Assembly (NCBI GenBank): GCA_036384795.1
Contig: DASVLP010000082.1
Coordinates: 10,907 to 74,906 of the forward strand
DNA length: 64,000 bases
Direction: 5' to 3'
Source of the DNA: Andeanibacterium sp036384795
Lineage (GTDB): Bacteria; Pseudomonadota; Alphaproteobacteria; Sphingomonadales; Sphingomonadaceae
Below the pieces are notes generated by a model that was not told the origin of the DNA, did no database searches, and was given only the letters and a program-made list of their open reading frames with translations. A program made the translations under genes and the position numbers. Within the stretch, counting starts at the first letter, position 1; every line of letters starts with the position of its first letter. Positions 26,452 to 34,671 of this stretch are shown here, piece after piece.

Positions 26452-28206
26452 ATGCTGCTCGAAGCCCAAACCAAATTGCCGGCGAAATACGCGCTGGTGC
26501 GCACCCGGCGGTGGTTCCGCGCCAGCGAGGCTGCGCATATCCTGCTGGCGGTCGCGGTCGGGCTGGTGGCCGGACTGGCGACGATCGCGATCGAGCTTCT
26601 CGCGCACGGCATGCAGCACTTGTTCTACGGCGTCGGGGTCAACCGGCTGAGCGCGCTCGCCTCGATCCGCCATCCGTGGAAGCTCGTGTTCCTGCCGCTC
26701 GGCGGGCTGCTGCTGATCGCCGTGAACCGCTTGTCCGCGCAGCGCCACGCGCCGATCGACGTGGTCGAGGCGAACGCGCTGCACGGCGGGCGCATTCCGT
26801 TCTTCGATACCTTCCGGGTTTCCTTGCAGACGTTGATCTCGAACGGGTTCGGCGCCTCGGTCGGGCTCGAGGCGGCTTACGCGCAGGCGGGAGGCGGGCT
26901 CGCTTCGTTGATCGGCCAATGGTTCCAGTTGCGCCGGCGGGACTTGCGCACCCTTGCCGGCGCGGGTGCCGGGGCGGGGATCGCCGCGGCGTTCGGGGCG
27001 CCGCTGACCGGCGCGTTCTACGCCTTCGAGATCATGATCGGCGCGTATGTGCCGGCGGCGATCGCCCCGGTCGCTGCGGCGGCGCTCGCCGGCGCGCTGC
27101 TGACCCGCGAGCTGGGCGTCCAGCCGTTCCTGATCGCGGCGACCCAGGGGGAGCCGATCTCCAACCTCGCCTATGTGCTCTATGCCTGCCTTGGCGTGCT
27201 GACCGCGCTTGCCGGCATCGCGATCATGCAGCTCGAAACCGGTGCCGAGCGCCTGCTCGCGCGCGTGCCGCTGCCGGCGCAATGGCGCCCGCTGGTGGGC
27301 GGTCTGCTGCTGATCCCGATCGTGTGGACCTCCCCCCAGGCGCTGTCGTCCGGTCACGGGGCCTTGCGGCTCGAGCTCGCGCTGCAGCCGGCGATGGCGT
27401 TCCTGCTGTTCGTGTTCGCGTTGAAGGTGCTCGCCTCGGTCATTTCGCTGAGCTTCGGCTTTCGCGGCGGGCTGTTCTTTGCCTCGCTGTTTCTCGGCTC
27501 GCTGCTCGGCCCGGTGTTCGCCCAGGCGGTGAACCTCGGCGCGGGCGAGGTGCTGCTCGATCCCAACGATGCGGCGCTGGTCGGGATGGCGGCGCTGGCG
27601 GTGACGATCGTCGGGGGGCCGATGACCTGCTCGCTGCTGGTGCTGGAGACGACCCACAATTTCTCGCTGACCGGCGCGGTGATCACCGCGACGTTGTGCG
27701 CCAGCGCGTTCACCCGCGCACACTTTGGCTATTCGTTCTCGACCTGGCGGCTGCACTTGCGCGGCACCGCGATCCGCAGCGCGCGCGACGTCGGGCGGCT
27801 GCGCGCGTTGAACGCCGAGCGCCTGATGCGGCGCGATCCGACGCTGATCGATGCCGGGCTAACCGTCGGACAGTTCCGCCAGCTCGTCTCGCTCGGCGCG
27901 ACCAGCCGGGTGGTGCTGACCGACGCCGGCACGCTCTATCGCGGAATCGTGCAGACGGCGCAGGCTTATGCGCCGGGGCTCGATCCGGAGGCGCCGATCG
28001 CCTCGCTGGCGCAGCTGGTGGAAAATGCCATTCCCGCCGGCACCGGCGTCGAGGCGATCCTCGACCATTTCGAGCAGCACGGGGCGGACGATCTCGCGGT
28101 GGTCGACAAGGACGGCCGGGTCATCGGGATCTTGACCGAGAAATACGTGAACCGCCGTTACATCGAGGAAAGCGAGAAGGCGCAGCACGAGCTGTTCGGC
28201 GACTAG
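26452..28206 (+). CDS. Divergent ClC-family anion transporter with CBS domains
   Basis: A 584-residue membrane protein of the ClC family, with about ten or more hydrophobic helices up to residue 440 and a C-terminal cytoplasmic CBS pair (ending DDLAVVDKDGRVIGILTEKYVNRRYIE). The three signature blocks are altered: HGGRIPF stands where GSGIP is expected, GASVGLEAAYAQ replaces G(R/K)EGP but keeps the gating Glu, and GGLFFASLFLG lacks the proline of GxFxP. It is therefore a subfamily apart from well-studied chloride/proton exchangers. ATG at 26452 has GGAGGGG upstream. Ion selectivity cannot be predicted. Confidence 0.88.
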   Translation: MLLEAQTKLPAKYALVRTRRWFRASEAAHILLAVAVGLVAGLATIAIELLAHGMQHLFYGVGVNRLSALASIRHPWKLVFLPLGGLLLIAVNRLSAQRHAPIDVVEANALHGGRIPFFDTFRVSLQTLISNGFGASVGLEAAYAQAGGGLASLIGQWFQLRRRDLRTLAGAGAGAGIAAAFGAPLTGAFYAFEIMIGAYVPAAIAPVAAAALAGALLTRELGVQPFLIAATQGEPISNLAYVLYACLGVLTALAGIAIMQLETGAERLLARVPLPAQWRPLVGGLLLIPIVWTSPQALSSGHGALRLELALQPAMAFLLFVFALKVLASVISLSFGFRGGLFFASLFLGSLLGPVFAQAVNLGAGEVLLDPNDAALVGMAALAVTIVGGPMTCSLLVLETTHNFSLTGAVITATLCASAFTRAHFGYSFSTWRLHLRGTAIRSARDVGRLRALNAERLMRRDPTLIDAGLTVGQFRQLVSLGATSRVVLTDAGTLYRGIVQTAQAYAPGLDPEAPIASLAQLVENAIPAGTGVEAILDHFEQHGADDLAVVDKDGRVIGILTEKYVNRRYIEESEKAQHELFGD

Positions 28207-28269
28207 CTTCGAAACCGATTCGCCCGCTGTCCGTTAAGCAAGGCGGAGGGGGTGGTTGGGGAGCTTCGA

Positions 28270-28713
28270 ATGGCCCGACATTTCCTGCCCACGGTCACAC
28301 TGTTTCGTGTGCCGGTCCACGCGAAGCTGGTGCCGATCCCGATCGTCTGCTTCATCGGCGCGCTGCTGACCGACATCACTTACGCGAACACCGCGGTGAT
28401 GCAGTGGGCCAACTTTTCGGCCTGGCTGCTCGCGTTCGGCGAGATCTTCGGCGTGATCGCGGCGATCTTCGGGTTGATCGATTTCCTCAACGCCGGCGCA
28501 GCGCGGCCGATGATTGGGTGGATCCACCTGGTCGGCAACGCGATCGTGCTGGTGCTCGAAGGGTTCAACAATTTCGTCCACGCGCGCGACGCCTACACGT
28601 CGGTGGTGCCGACCGGCCTCGTGCTGTCGATCATCTCGGTGGCGATCCTCGCGGTCACCGGAATGCTGGGGTGGCGAATGGTCTATGTCCATGTTGCGGG
28701 AGACCGGCCATGA
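28270..28713 (+). CDS. DUF2231 family membrane protein
   Basis: A 147-residue inner-membrane protein with four hydrophobic helices and the DUF2231 look (FRVPVHAKLVPIPIVCFIGALLTDI, then FGLIDFL and GWIHLVGNAIV with conserved His). ATG at 28270, behind GGGGAG, is preferred over GTG 28252. Its stop overlaps the start of the PQQ-type dehydrogenase gene (ATGA). DUF2231 proteins often sit beside redox enzymes, so it may anchor or take electrons from the next gene product; this is inference. Confidence 0.82.
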   Translation: MARHFLPTVTLFRVPVHAKLVPIPIVCFIGALLTDITYANTAVMQWANFSAWLLAFGEIFGVIAAIFGLIDFLNAGAARPMIGWIHLVGNAIVLVLEGFNNFVHARDAYTSVVPTGLVLSIISVAILAVTGMLGWRMVYVHVAGDRP

Positions 28714-30056
28714 ACCGCGCCGCCGTGCTTCTCGCCGCCGTCGCGGCGCTCGGACTTGCCGGCTGTTCGAAGGCCGTGCGCGATCCCGCGGCGCAGTATG
28801 GCGCGAACCCCGCTTTGCCCGGGCCCAAACAGTTCCTGTTCCCGCCGATGGGCGTCGCCCCGCCGGTCGGGTGGAAGAACGGCGAGATGCCGACCGTGCC
28901 CGCCGGGTTCACGATCACGCCGTTCGCCACCGGCCTTCACAGCCCGCGCAACGTGCTCGGCCTGCCCAACGGCGACGTGCTGGTGGTCGAATCCGGCGAT
29001 CCCGGGCTCGAGCCGGTCAAGCGGCCGAAGGATCTGGTGTTCAAATGGGCCCTTAGCCAGGCGCACGGGCCGACCAAGGCCGGCAACCGGCTGCTGCTGC
29101 TGCGCGACACCAACGGCGACGGCCGCGCGGACACGCAGACGGTGCTGATCCCCAAGCTCGATTCGCCGTTCGGGATCGTCGCGCTCGGCGGCTATCTCTA
29201 CGTCGCCGAGACCGGCGACATCATGCGCTATCCGTTCAAGCCGGGGGACAGCGCGGTCGGGCCGGGCGTGAAGCTGGCCGACCTGCCCAAGGGCACGATC
29301 GACCACCATTGGACCAAGAGCCTGACCGCCAGCCCCGACGGCAGCCGGCTCTACGTCGGGGTGGGCTCGGATTCGAACATCACCGAGAACGGGCTCGATG
29401 CCGAGGAAGGGCGGGCGGCGATTTACGAAGTCCATCCCGAAGACGGCGCGAAGCGGATCTACGCCTCGGGCTTGCGCAATCCCAACGGGCTCACCTTCAA
29501 TCCCACCAGCGGCCAGCTCTGGGCGGTGATCAACGAGCGCGACGAGCTCGGCAACGATTTGGTGCCCGACTACCTCACGCACGTGACGCCCGGCGCGTTC
29601 TACGGCTGGCCCTACAGCTGGTACGGCCAGCACGTCGATGCCCGGGTCAAGCCGCAGAAGCCGGATCTGGTGAAGAGCGCCATTCCGCCCGACTATTCGC
29701 TCAGCTCGCACGTCGCGCCGCTGGGCCTCGCATTCGAGAACGGCACCGCGTTCCCCGCGGCGTACAAAGGCGGCGCGTTCGTCGGCGAGCACGGCAGTTG
29801 GGACCGCACGAAGTTCAACGGCTACCAAGTCGCATTCGTGCCGTTCGCCGGCGGGATGCCGAGCGGCAAGGCGCAGACCTTCGTCGGCGGGTTCCTGACC
29901 AAGGACGGCAAGCACGCGCACGGCCGCCCGGTCGGCGTCGGGTTCGATTCGACCGGTGCGCTGCTGGTGGCCGACGATCTCGGCAACGCGGTGTGGCGGG
30001 TGGCGCCGAGTGGACCGCTCAGCCCGGCGCCTATCGCGAAGCCTCCCTCGCGTTAG
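28710..30056 (+). CDS. Sorbosone dehydrogenase-like PQQ-dependent sugar dehydrogenase, lipoprotein
   Basis: A 448-residue exported lipoprotein: the signal ends in LGLAGC with the lipobox Cys at about residue 19. The rest is a six-bladed beta-propeller of the soluble glucose/sorbosone dehydrogenase type, with VPAGFTITPFATGLHSPRN, LYVGVGSDSN, GLRNPNGLTFNP, WAVINERDELGNDL and HVAPLGLAFENG...GAFVGEHGSW. It should oxidise a sugar or aldehyde on the periplasmic side with PQQ. It is coupled to the DUF2231 gene. A palindromic repeat begins two bases after the stop. Confidence 0.87.
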   Translation: MNRAAVLLAAVAALGLAGCSKAVRDPAAQYGANPALPGPKQFLFPPMGVAPPVGWKNGEMPTVPAGFTITPFATGLHSPRNVLGLPNGDVLVVESGDPGLEPVKRPKDLVFKWALSQAHGPTKAGNRLLLLRDTNGDGRADTQTVLIPKLDSPFGIVALGGYLYVAETGDIMRYPFKPGDSAVGPGVKLADLPKGTIDHHWTKSLTASPDGSRLYVGVGSDSNITENGLDAEEGRAAIYEVHPEDGAKRIYASGLRNPNGLTFNPTSGQLWAVINERDELGNDLVPDYLTHVTPGAFYGWPYSWYGQHVDARVKPQKPDLVKSAIPPDYSLSSHVAPLGLAFENGTAFPAAYKGGAFVGEHGSWDRTKFNGYQVAFVPFAGGMPSGKAQTFVGGFLTKDGKHAHGRPVGVGFDSTGALLVADDLGNAVWRVAPSGPLSPAPIAKPPSR

Positions 30057-30057
30057 C

Positions 30058-30152
30058 CGTCATTCCGGCGCAAGCCGGGATCGCCGGTCGCATGCTGAAC
30101 AGGGAGCTTGGCACCAAGGGGCCGGCGGCCCCGGGTCAAGCGCGGGACGACG
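30058..30152. repeat. Palindromic intergenic repeat, copy 1
   Basis: The left end CGTCATTCCGGCGCAAGCCG and the right end CGCGGGACGACG belong to the same family as copies at 39812, 40383 and 63440: outer arms of the CGTCATCCCGG/CCGGGATGACG type flanking an inner GC-rich hairpin. It fills the space between the convergent dehydrogenase and Nudix genes and overlaps the last codons of the Nudix gene. Confidence 0.8.
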
Positions 30153-30606
30153 AGCTGGCTACCAACCCCGCCAGCCGTTCGAGCAGCGGCAGTTGGCTCT
30201 CCAACATCACCTCGCGCGCCTCATCGAGCGTCACCCAACGCGCCGCGGAGATTTCGGGAAACCGCTGCCGCTTGCCGCTTTTGGGCGGCCACTCGATCTC
30301 GAACTCGTTGCTCGAGATCGCCGCTGGATCGAGGTCATGCTCGGTGGCGAACGCGGTCACCAGCTTGCCGCCCTTCTGGCGGATGTCGCCCAGCGGCCGC
30401 AGTTCGCCCGATAAGGTGACGCCCAGCTCCTCCCCCGCCTCGCGGCGGGCCGTGGCTTTCGGGTCTTCACCGGGTTCGATCAGCCCTTTGGGAATCTGCC
30501 AGGCGCCTTTGTCCCGGCGGGTCCAGTACGGCCCGCCGGGATGGACCAGCAGCACTTGGAGCGCCGGCACGCGGCGGTAGATCAGCACTCCGGCGCTGTG
30601 CAGCAT
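30136..30606 (-). CDS. Nudix hydrolase
   Basis: A 156-residue protein with a complete Nudix box, GLIEPGEDPKATARREAGEELGV, at about residues 40-62 (Gx5Ex7REUxEExGU). It hydrolyses a nucleoside diphosphate linked to another group; the SAGVLIYRR start and WQIPKGL are typical of the ADP-ribose or diadenosine polyphosphate groups. The C-terminal end (SSSSRA) is read from inside a palindromic repeat, so the present stop may be set by repeat insertion. Substrate unknown. Confidence 0.9.
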   Translation of the reverse strand: MLHSAGVLIYRRVPALQVLLVHPGGPYWTRRDKGAWQIPKGLIEPGEDPKATARREAGEELGVTLSGELRPLGDIRQKGGKLVTAFATEHDLDPAAISSNEFEIEWPPKSGKRQRFPEISAARWVTLDEAREVMLESQLPLLERLAGLVASSSSRA

Positions 30607-30619
30607 TCGCGGCTCCGAA

Positions 30620-31300
30620 TTACTCCGCGAGGCCCAACAGCACGTCGCGCACTTCGTCGGGCGCTTCCTCCATCGCGAAGTGGCTGGTGGCGACTTCGTG
30701 ATAGCCCCATCCCTGGCCTTTCGCGTGCTCGGCGAAGCGCGGGAACGGCGTCGGTTGCCAGGCGGTCGCGAAGATGTAGCTCTTGCGCGGGATCGCCTGC
30801 TCGTCGCCCGACAGGCGCACCGCCTCGACCAGGGTCAGCAGCGGATGGTAGCCGACCAGCCCGGGCACCACCTTGAAATCGAGCCCGCCGATCGGATCGA
30901 CGTAGCCTGGCTTGAACTTTTGGCTGTCGATGTACCACTTGTGCTCGAACTCGCCGGTGATGTCCCACAGCGACTGGCCGTCGGCGGGCACGAACGCGTC
31001 GATGTAACACAGCGCGTCGATCCGCTTGCCGAGCCGCCCGGCGACGCCGGTCACCACCATCCCGCCGTAGGAGTGCCCGACCAGGATGAACCGGTCGATC
31101 CCGGCGTCTTCGATCTGGCTGCACACGTCGTCGATATGGTCGGTGAGGGTGATCCCCGGGTGCAGTTCCGCCTGCCGCGCGCCGAGCCCGCGCAAGGTCG
31201 CCCGCAGCACCCGGTGCCCGGCTGCCTCGAGCGCCGGAACCGTCTTGTCGTAAGTCTGCCCGCCGCCCCAGGCGCCGTGGACCAGCACATAATCAGCCAT
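30620..31300 (-). CDS. Alpha/beta hydrolase (EstC/hydroxynitrile lyase-like)
   Basis: A 226-residue alpha/beta hydrolase. VLVHGAWGGG provides the oxyanion region, LVGHSYGGMV the nucleophile Ser, and the catalytic His is likely in ATSHFAMEEAP; the acid is probably in the AFVPADGQ region. The short cap and this motif set resemble the EstC and methyl-salicylate-esterase/hydroxynitrile-lyase group. ATG at 31300 has GGAGAA upstream. It lies downstream of ligM on the same strand but is separated by a strong terminator, so it is probably its own unit. It may hydrolyse aromatic esters; this is inference. Confidence 0.85.
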   Translation of the reverse strand: MADYVLVHGAWGGGQTYDKTVPALEAAGHRVLRATLRGLGARQAELHPGITLTDHIDDVCSQIEDAGIDRFILVGHSYGGMVVTGVAGRLGKRIDALCYIDAFVPADGQSLWDITGEFEHKWYIDSQKFKPGYVDPIGGLDFKVVPGLVGYHPLLTLVEAVRLSGDEQAIPRKSYIFATAWQPTPFPRFAEHAKGQGWGYHEVATSHFAMEEAPDEVRDVLLGLAE

Positions 31301-31316
31301 CGTTTTCTCCCATTCC

Positions 31317-31440
31317 TTCAGGTCCTCCCCCACCGGGGGAGGGGAACCATCCGCAGGATGGTGGAGGAGGCCTGGCCGCGGCGCAAGCCCCCCTCCGTCA
31401 GGCGCTAGCGCGCCTGCCACCTCCCCCGGAGGGGGAGGAT
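31317..31440. repeat. Dispersed CTCCCCC/GGGGGAG-type repeat element
   Basis: The stretch holds nested inverted repeats: CCTCCCCCACCGGGGGAGG at the left and CCTCCCCCGGAGGGGGAGG at the right, with GGCGCTAGCGCGCC near the middle. Similar gap-filling elements occur at 36846, 38041 and 59937. It lies in the spacer between the alpha/beta hydrolase gene and the ligM terminator. Confidence 0.65.
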
Positions 31441-31450
31441 TGGAAGCGGC

Positions 31451-31489
31451 AAAAGAAATGGCCCATGGACCGGGGGAGGTCCATGGGCC
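31451..31489 (-). terminator. Rho-independent terminator of ligM
   Basis: On the minus strand a perfect 12-bp stem, GGCCCATGGACC pairing with GGTCCATGGGCC around the six-base loop TCCCCC, is followed by ATTTCTTTT. It lies about 70 bases after the ligM stop at 31560 and should end transcription before the hydrolase gene. Confidence 0.88.
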
Positions 31490-31559
31490 ACGTGCGATCC
31501 CAGGCTGCGGCCGGAAGGGGAAGGGGGGAGTTTCCCGGCCGCGCCTTGCGATCAAGCGG

Positions 31560-32969
31560 TTACGCGTTCTCGAGCTTGCGTGAGGTGCGCCAGCCCTGCG
31601 CGTAAGTCTCGCGCGACATCTGGCTGTACGGCACCGGCGAGACGATAACGCGGGCCTTGAACTGCTGATGCGGTTCGACCGTCGTCTTCTTGGTGTTCGG
31701 CTCTTCGCCCCACAGGACGTGAAGCTCGGTGCCCAGCGGAACCTCGTGATCGATCGTCGCGAGGCTGAGGCCCTTCTTCTCGTTGTAGGAATAGCCGGTG
31801 AACATCGACAGACCGATGGTGTTGCCGTCGGCATCGACCACCGAGTCGTAGTTCGAGTTGGCATAGTTTGCCAGCGGCAGGTCGAAGAACTTGTAGTTCG
31901 GGCCTTCCGGGTTGAACAGCGAGCCCATGATTTCCTTCATGTCGTCCGCGTTCCACTCGAGGGTGACCTTCTTGCGCTGCTGCGCCGGGTCGACGTTCTT
32001 CAGCGCATCGGCGCCGATGAAGTCGTGGTCGAACTTCACGAACGGACCATAGCCCAGCTCCCACGGGTTGAGGTAGTAATCCTCGATCTTCTGGCCGACG
32101 AACGAACCGCCGATCGCGCCGGTGGCTTCGTACGAATCGGCCGGCAGCCACTCGCGGTAGTCCTTGAGCTCGTCACCGGTGTAGATCGGGGGCAGCGGGC
32201 TCGGGATCCAGCCCGATTCCAGCGTGTTCGACGGATAAGCGCGCGAACCGACCGCAATAAGGCCGAATTCTTCGCCCGCCTTGAGGATCTCGTCGCGGAT
32301 GTAGTCCTGCTCTTCATAGGGACCCCAGATCTCGAGGCCCGGCGAGCCGGCCATGCCGTGGCGCAGGGTGCGCACGGTCTTGTTGCCGATCTTCATCTCG
32401 CTCATGTTGAAGAACTTGAGCTTCTCGAGGCTGCCGCCGTTGAGCTTCTCGATCACGTTCCAGGCCTGCGGGCCCTGGATCTGGAAGCGCCACGAAATGC
32501 GGTTGACCGGCTTGCCCATCGGGCGGCTGGGCGAACGCGGATCGTTGATGATCTCGACGTCGTACTTGCCCTTCTCGGCCTGGAACCGCAGCCAGTTGGC
32601 AGCCGGCGCGCGGCCGACGTAGACGAACTCGTTCTCGGCCAGGTAGAAGATGATGCCGTCGCCGATCACGTGGCCGTACGGCGTCGTCGGCACGTACTGC
32701 TTGGCCTTGTTGACTTCCCAGCCCTTGGGCGAGTTGACCATCGTGTCCGAGAGCAGCTTCAGCGCGTCCGGGCCCTTGATGTAGAGATCGAACATGTGGT
32801 GCGACTGGTCGAACAGCACCGCGCTGTGCTGCCAGGCCCACTGCTCCGAACGCCAGTTGGAGAATTCGGGGGCGACGACCGGGTACACATAGGCGCCGAT
32901 CTGCGAATTGCGCAGCTTGCCGACGATGTCGTCGGTGCCCTGCAGGATTTGCTCGAGGTTGGTGGCCAT
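31560..32969 (-). CDS. ligM: Tetrahydrofolate-dependent aromatic O-demethylase, LigM/DesA family
   Basis: A 469-residue GcvT-fold enzyme that transfers the methyl group of a methoxyarene to tetrahydrofolate, giving 5-methyl-THF and a catechol. LigM of Sphingobium SYK-6 acts on vanillate and 3-O-methylgallate, DesA on syringate. Conserved LigM-like blocks include LRNSQIGAYVYPVVAPEFSN, TPYGHVIGDGIIFYLAE, VGRAPAANWL, ISWRFQIQGP, MAGSPGLEIWGPYE and PSNTLESGWIPSPLP. From memory these match LigM (471 residues) better than DesA, but substrate choice needs testing. ATG at 32969 follows AGAGGAAA; an upstream in-frame extension is not conserved. It is divergent from the VOC gene, with a 15-bp inverted repeat between, and ends at a strong terminator. 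Confidence 0.88.
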   Translation of the reverse strand: MATNLEQILQGTDDIVGKLRNSQIGAYVYPVVAPEFSNWRSEQWAWQHSAVLFDQSHHMFDLYIKGPDALKLLSDTMVNSPKGWEVNKAKQYVPTTPYGHVIGDGIIFYLAENEFVYVGRAPAANWLRFQAEKGKYDVEIINDPRSPSRPMGKPVNRISWRFQIQGPQAWNVIEKLNGGSLEKLKFFNMSEMKIGNKTVRTLRHGMAGSPGLEIWGPYEEQDYIRDEILKAGEEFGLIAVGSRAYPSNTLESGWIPSPLPPIYTGDELKDYREWLPADSYEATGAIGGSFVGQKIEDYYLNPWELGYGPFVKFDHDFIGADALKNVDPAQQRKKVTLEWNADDMKEIMGSLFNPEGPNYKFFDLPLANYANSNYDSVVDADGNTIGLSMFTGYSYNEKKGLSLATIDHEVPLGTELHVLWGEEPNTKKTTVEPHQQFKARVIVSPVPYSQMSRETYAQGWRTSRKLENA

Positions 32970-33015
32970 TTCGGAATTTCCTCTCACTCGTGAAAGAATC
33001 ATATATGCGAAATTA

Positions 33016-33030
33016 GTATGCAGCACATAC
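33016..33030. promoter_or_regulatory. Inverted repeat in the ligM-VOC divergent region (possible operator)
   Basis: GTATGCAGCACATAC is a perfect 5-5-5 inverted repeat (GTATG/CATAC) in an A+T-rich spacer. It lies 47 bases before the ligM start and 57 before the VOC start, where an operator acting on both would be expected. The binding protein is unknown. Confidence 0.5.
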
Positions 33031-33086
33031 AATACCGGGCTAAGGGTTCAAGCGAAAAGACGCCGGCCAGAGAGGGAACGTTTACC

Positions 33087-33488
33087 GTGAACGTCGAAGC
33101 GCTCGATCATGTGAACATCATCACCGACAAGCTGGACGAGACCGCCGAGTTCTACGGCAAATTGCTCGGCCTGGTCCGCAAGGACGCGCCCCCGCCGCTG
33201 ACGCCTGAGACCGCCACCTGGATGTTCGATGCCGAGAACCGGGCGATCATCCACATCAACTCGCTGGACTGCTATCGCACCTACGACCGCGAGGTTCAGC
33301 CCGGCTCTCTGACCGGCGCGCTGCATCACGTGGCGTTGAAATGCGTCGGCTACGACGAGGTGAAAGGCCGCCTCGACGCGATGTGCGCGGAGTACCAGGA
33401 GAACCTGGTCAGCGCGATCAACCTGCGGCAGATCTTCACGCCCGACCCGAACAACGTGCTGCTGGAGCTCAATTTCTTCGCGGACTAA
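33087..33488 (+). CDS. VOC-superfamily protein (glyoxalase/dioxygenase-like)
   Basis: A 133-residue protein with one vicinal-oxygen-chelate module. The N-terminal ALDHVNIITDKLDETAEFYGKLLG has the first metal-ligand His; the second half has LTGALHHVALKCVGYDEVK with another His and ends in FTPDPNNVLLELNFF with the C-terminal Glu ligand. GTG at 33087, with AGAGGGAA upstream, is chosen over an in-frame start at 33018, which would overlap the inverted repeat. It is divergent from ligM, so it may act on the same aromatic route as a small dioxygenase, isomerase or lyase; this is inference. Confidence 0.85.
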   Translation: MNVEALDHVNIITDKLDETAEFYGKLLGLVRKDAPPPLTPETATWMFDAENRAIIHINSLDCYRTYDREVQPGSLTGALHHVALKCVGYDEVKGRLDAMCAEYQENLVSAINLRQIFTPDPNNVLLELNFFAD

Positions 33489-33522
33489 ACCTTCTCCCGT
33501 TGACGGGAGAAGGTGGGAGCGC

Positions 33523-34158
33523 CTACCGCTCCAGCGCGCCTTTGCCCGCCAAAATCCTGTCACGAGACTTCGCGATCCGCGCGACGCGCGTCGCGGACTG
33601 CTTTGCGCCGTTGAGGGCGAACACATAACTTCGCTGTCGTCCCGGCGTGAGCGCGTGGAACGCCTCGGCAAGCTCGGGATCGCTATCGAGCGCTTCGACC
33701 AGTTCATCGGGCAGTTCGATTTCGACCGCTTCCTTCGCCGGCAAAGTGCCCGCTTCGGCATACCCCATCGCTTCTTTCAGATAGGCGCGGATCACCGGCT
33801 CCAGCGCGCGCACCTGCGCGTTGTCGGTGAAGCGTAGCATGCTCGGGCGGGCAGAGTTCGGGCCTTGCGGCACGAGCACACCCTCGGGGTCCTGCAGCAG
33901 CGCCGCGTGGACGAAGTTCAGGCGGAAGTCGCCGCGAAAGGCGCCGATCACCGCGATGTTGCGGCCGGCATGCATGTAGCAGGGGTGACCCCACTTCGCG
34001 CTCTCCGTGAGGCCCATGTCGAGGCAAATCCGCCGCAGATCTTCGAGCCCCGATAGCCATTCCCGCGTCGAGCAGTCGGGCGTCGCGAAGCGGTCGCAGC
34101 GTCCGCAGCCCCGGGCGAAGAACTCGGCCGGGTCGGTGATCATCGCGCATTCGGTCAT
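33523..34158 (-). CDS. YdeI/OmdA-associated family protein (DUF1801-like)
   Basis: A 211-residue protein with an N-terminal DUF1801-like domain (LRRICLDMGLTESAKWGHPCYMHAGRNIAVIGAFRGDFRLNF) and a C-terminal YdeI-type helical end (LPDELVEALDSDPELAEAFHALTPGRQRSYVFALNGAK, then R and K rich). No enzyme activity is established for the family. ATG at 34158 or a later ATG (MITDPAEFF) could be the start. It lies three bases after the membrane-protein stop and is probably the last gene of the long minus-strand run. Confidence 0.82.
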   Translation of the reverse strand: MTECAMITDPAEFFARGCGRCDRFATPDCSTREWLSGLEDLRRICLDMGLTESAKWGHPCYMHAGRNIAVIGAFRGDFRLNFVHAALLQDPEGVLVPQGPNSARPSMLRFTDNAQVRALEPVIRAYLKEAMGYAEAGTLPAKEAVEIELPDELVEALDSDPELAEAFHALTPGRQRSYVFALNGAKQSATRVARIAKSRDRILAGKGALER

Positions 34159-34161
34159 TGC

Positions 34162-34671
34162 CTAGGCTCGTTCTCTAATTGCGCAGCGCGTGATCCATTC
34201 CCGGGGGAGGACGTTGATCGCTGCGCTTGGCGGGATACGGTACAAGTTCATTTCCCGGTAGCTCCAGCCGTAGGGAACGCAGTTCTTGAGCGCGCCCGCG
34301 TGGAGGTAGAATTGGAACTCGCGCGGGGCTTCGCGGAGCGATCTCAGAAACGAGTGTTGAAACAAGGCGTCCGGATGAAAGGCTGAAAGCTTACTGCGGC
34401 GCACGTGGTCGGCATAAAGGGCGGTTATGGCGATCGAGAGAGTTATCCAGGCCGTGAAAAAGAGCGCCGGTTTTACGCTTGCGAGCCATGTCAGGCGGCG
34501 GGGTACCAGAAAGGCCAGCGCGGCGACCCCACCGCTGCCGATCACGAACAACCACAGCATGGGTAACCGATCGGACCGGAGCACCAAATCGAAGACCGGT
34601 TGGATCAGGCTGCCGAAGAAAGCGAGCGCGACCACGCAATAGGCCAGTGCCGAGAGCCCGAGGTTTTTCAA
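34162..34671 (-). CDS. Hypothetical membrane protein, coupled to TauD-type dioxygenase
   Basis: A 169-residue protein with three hydrophobic helices in its first 90 residues (LSALAYCVVALAFFGSLIQPV, MLWLFVIGSGGVAALAFLV, PALFFTAWITLSIAITALY), then a charged soluble C-terminus (YLHAGALKNCVPYGWSYREMN). It starts at TTG 34671, which overlaps the dioxygenase stop in a TTGA arrangement. I do not recognise a family. The junction and codon usage support a real gene. Confidence 0.65.
   Translation of the reverse strand: MKNLGLSALAYCVVALAFFGSLIQPVFDLVLRSDRLPMLWLFVIGSGGVAALAFLVPRRLTWLASVKPALFFTAWITLSIAITALYADHVRRSKLSAFHPDALFQHSFLRSLREAPREFQFYLHAGALKNCVPYGWSYREMNLYRIPPSAAINVLPREWITRCAIRERA

Noticed and set aside
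28252..28269. GTG 28252 as start of the DUF2231 gene
   Set aside because: GGGGAG lies at the right distance from ATG 28270, and the extra six residues add nothing conserved.
26511..30056. Open frame joining ClC region to the sorbosone-dehydrogenase-like gene
   Set aside because: The first two thirds is an out-of-frame reading of the ClC and DUF2231 genes. The true product begins at ATG 28710 with a lipoprotein signal.
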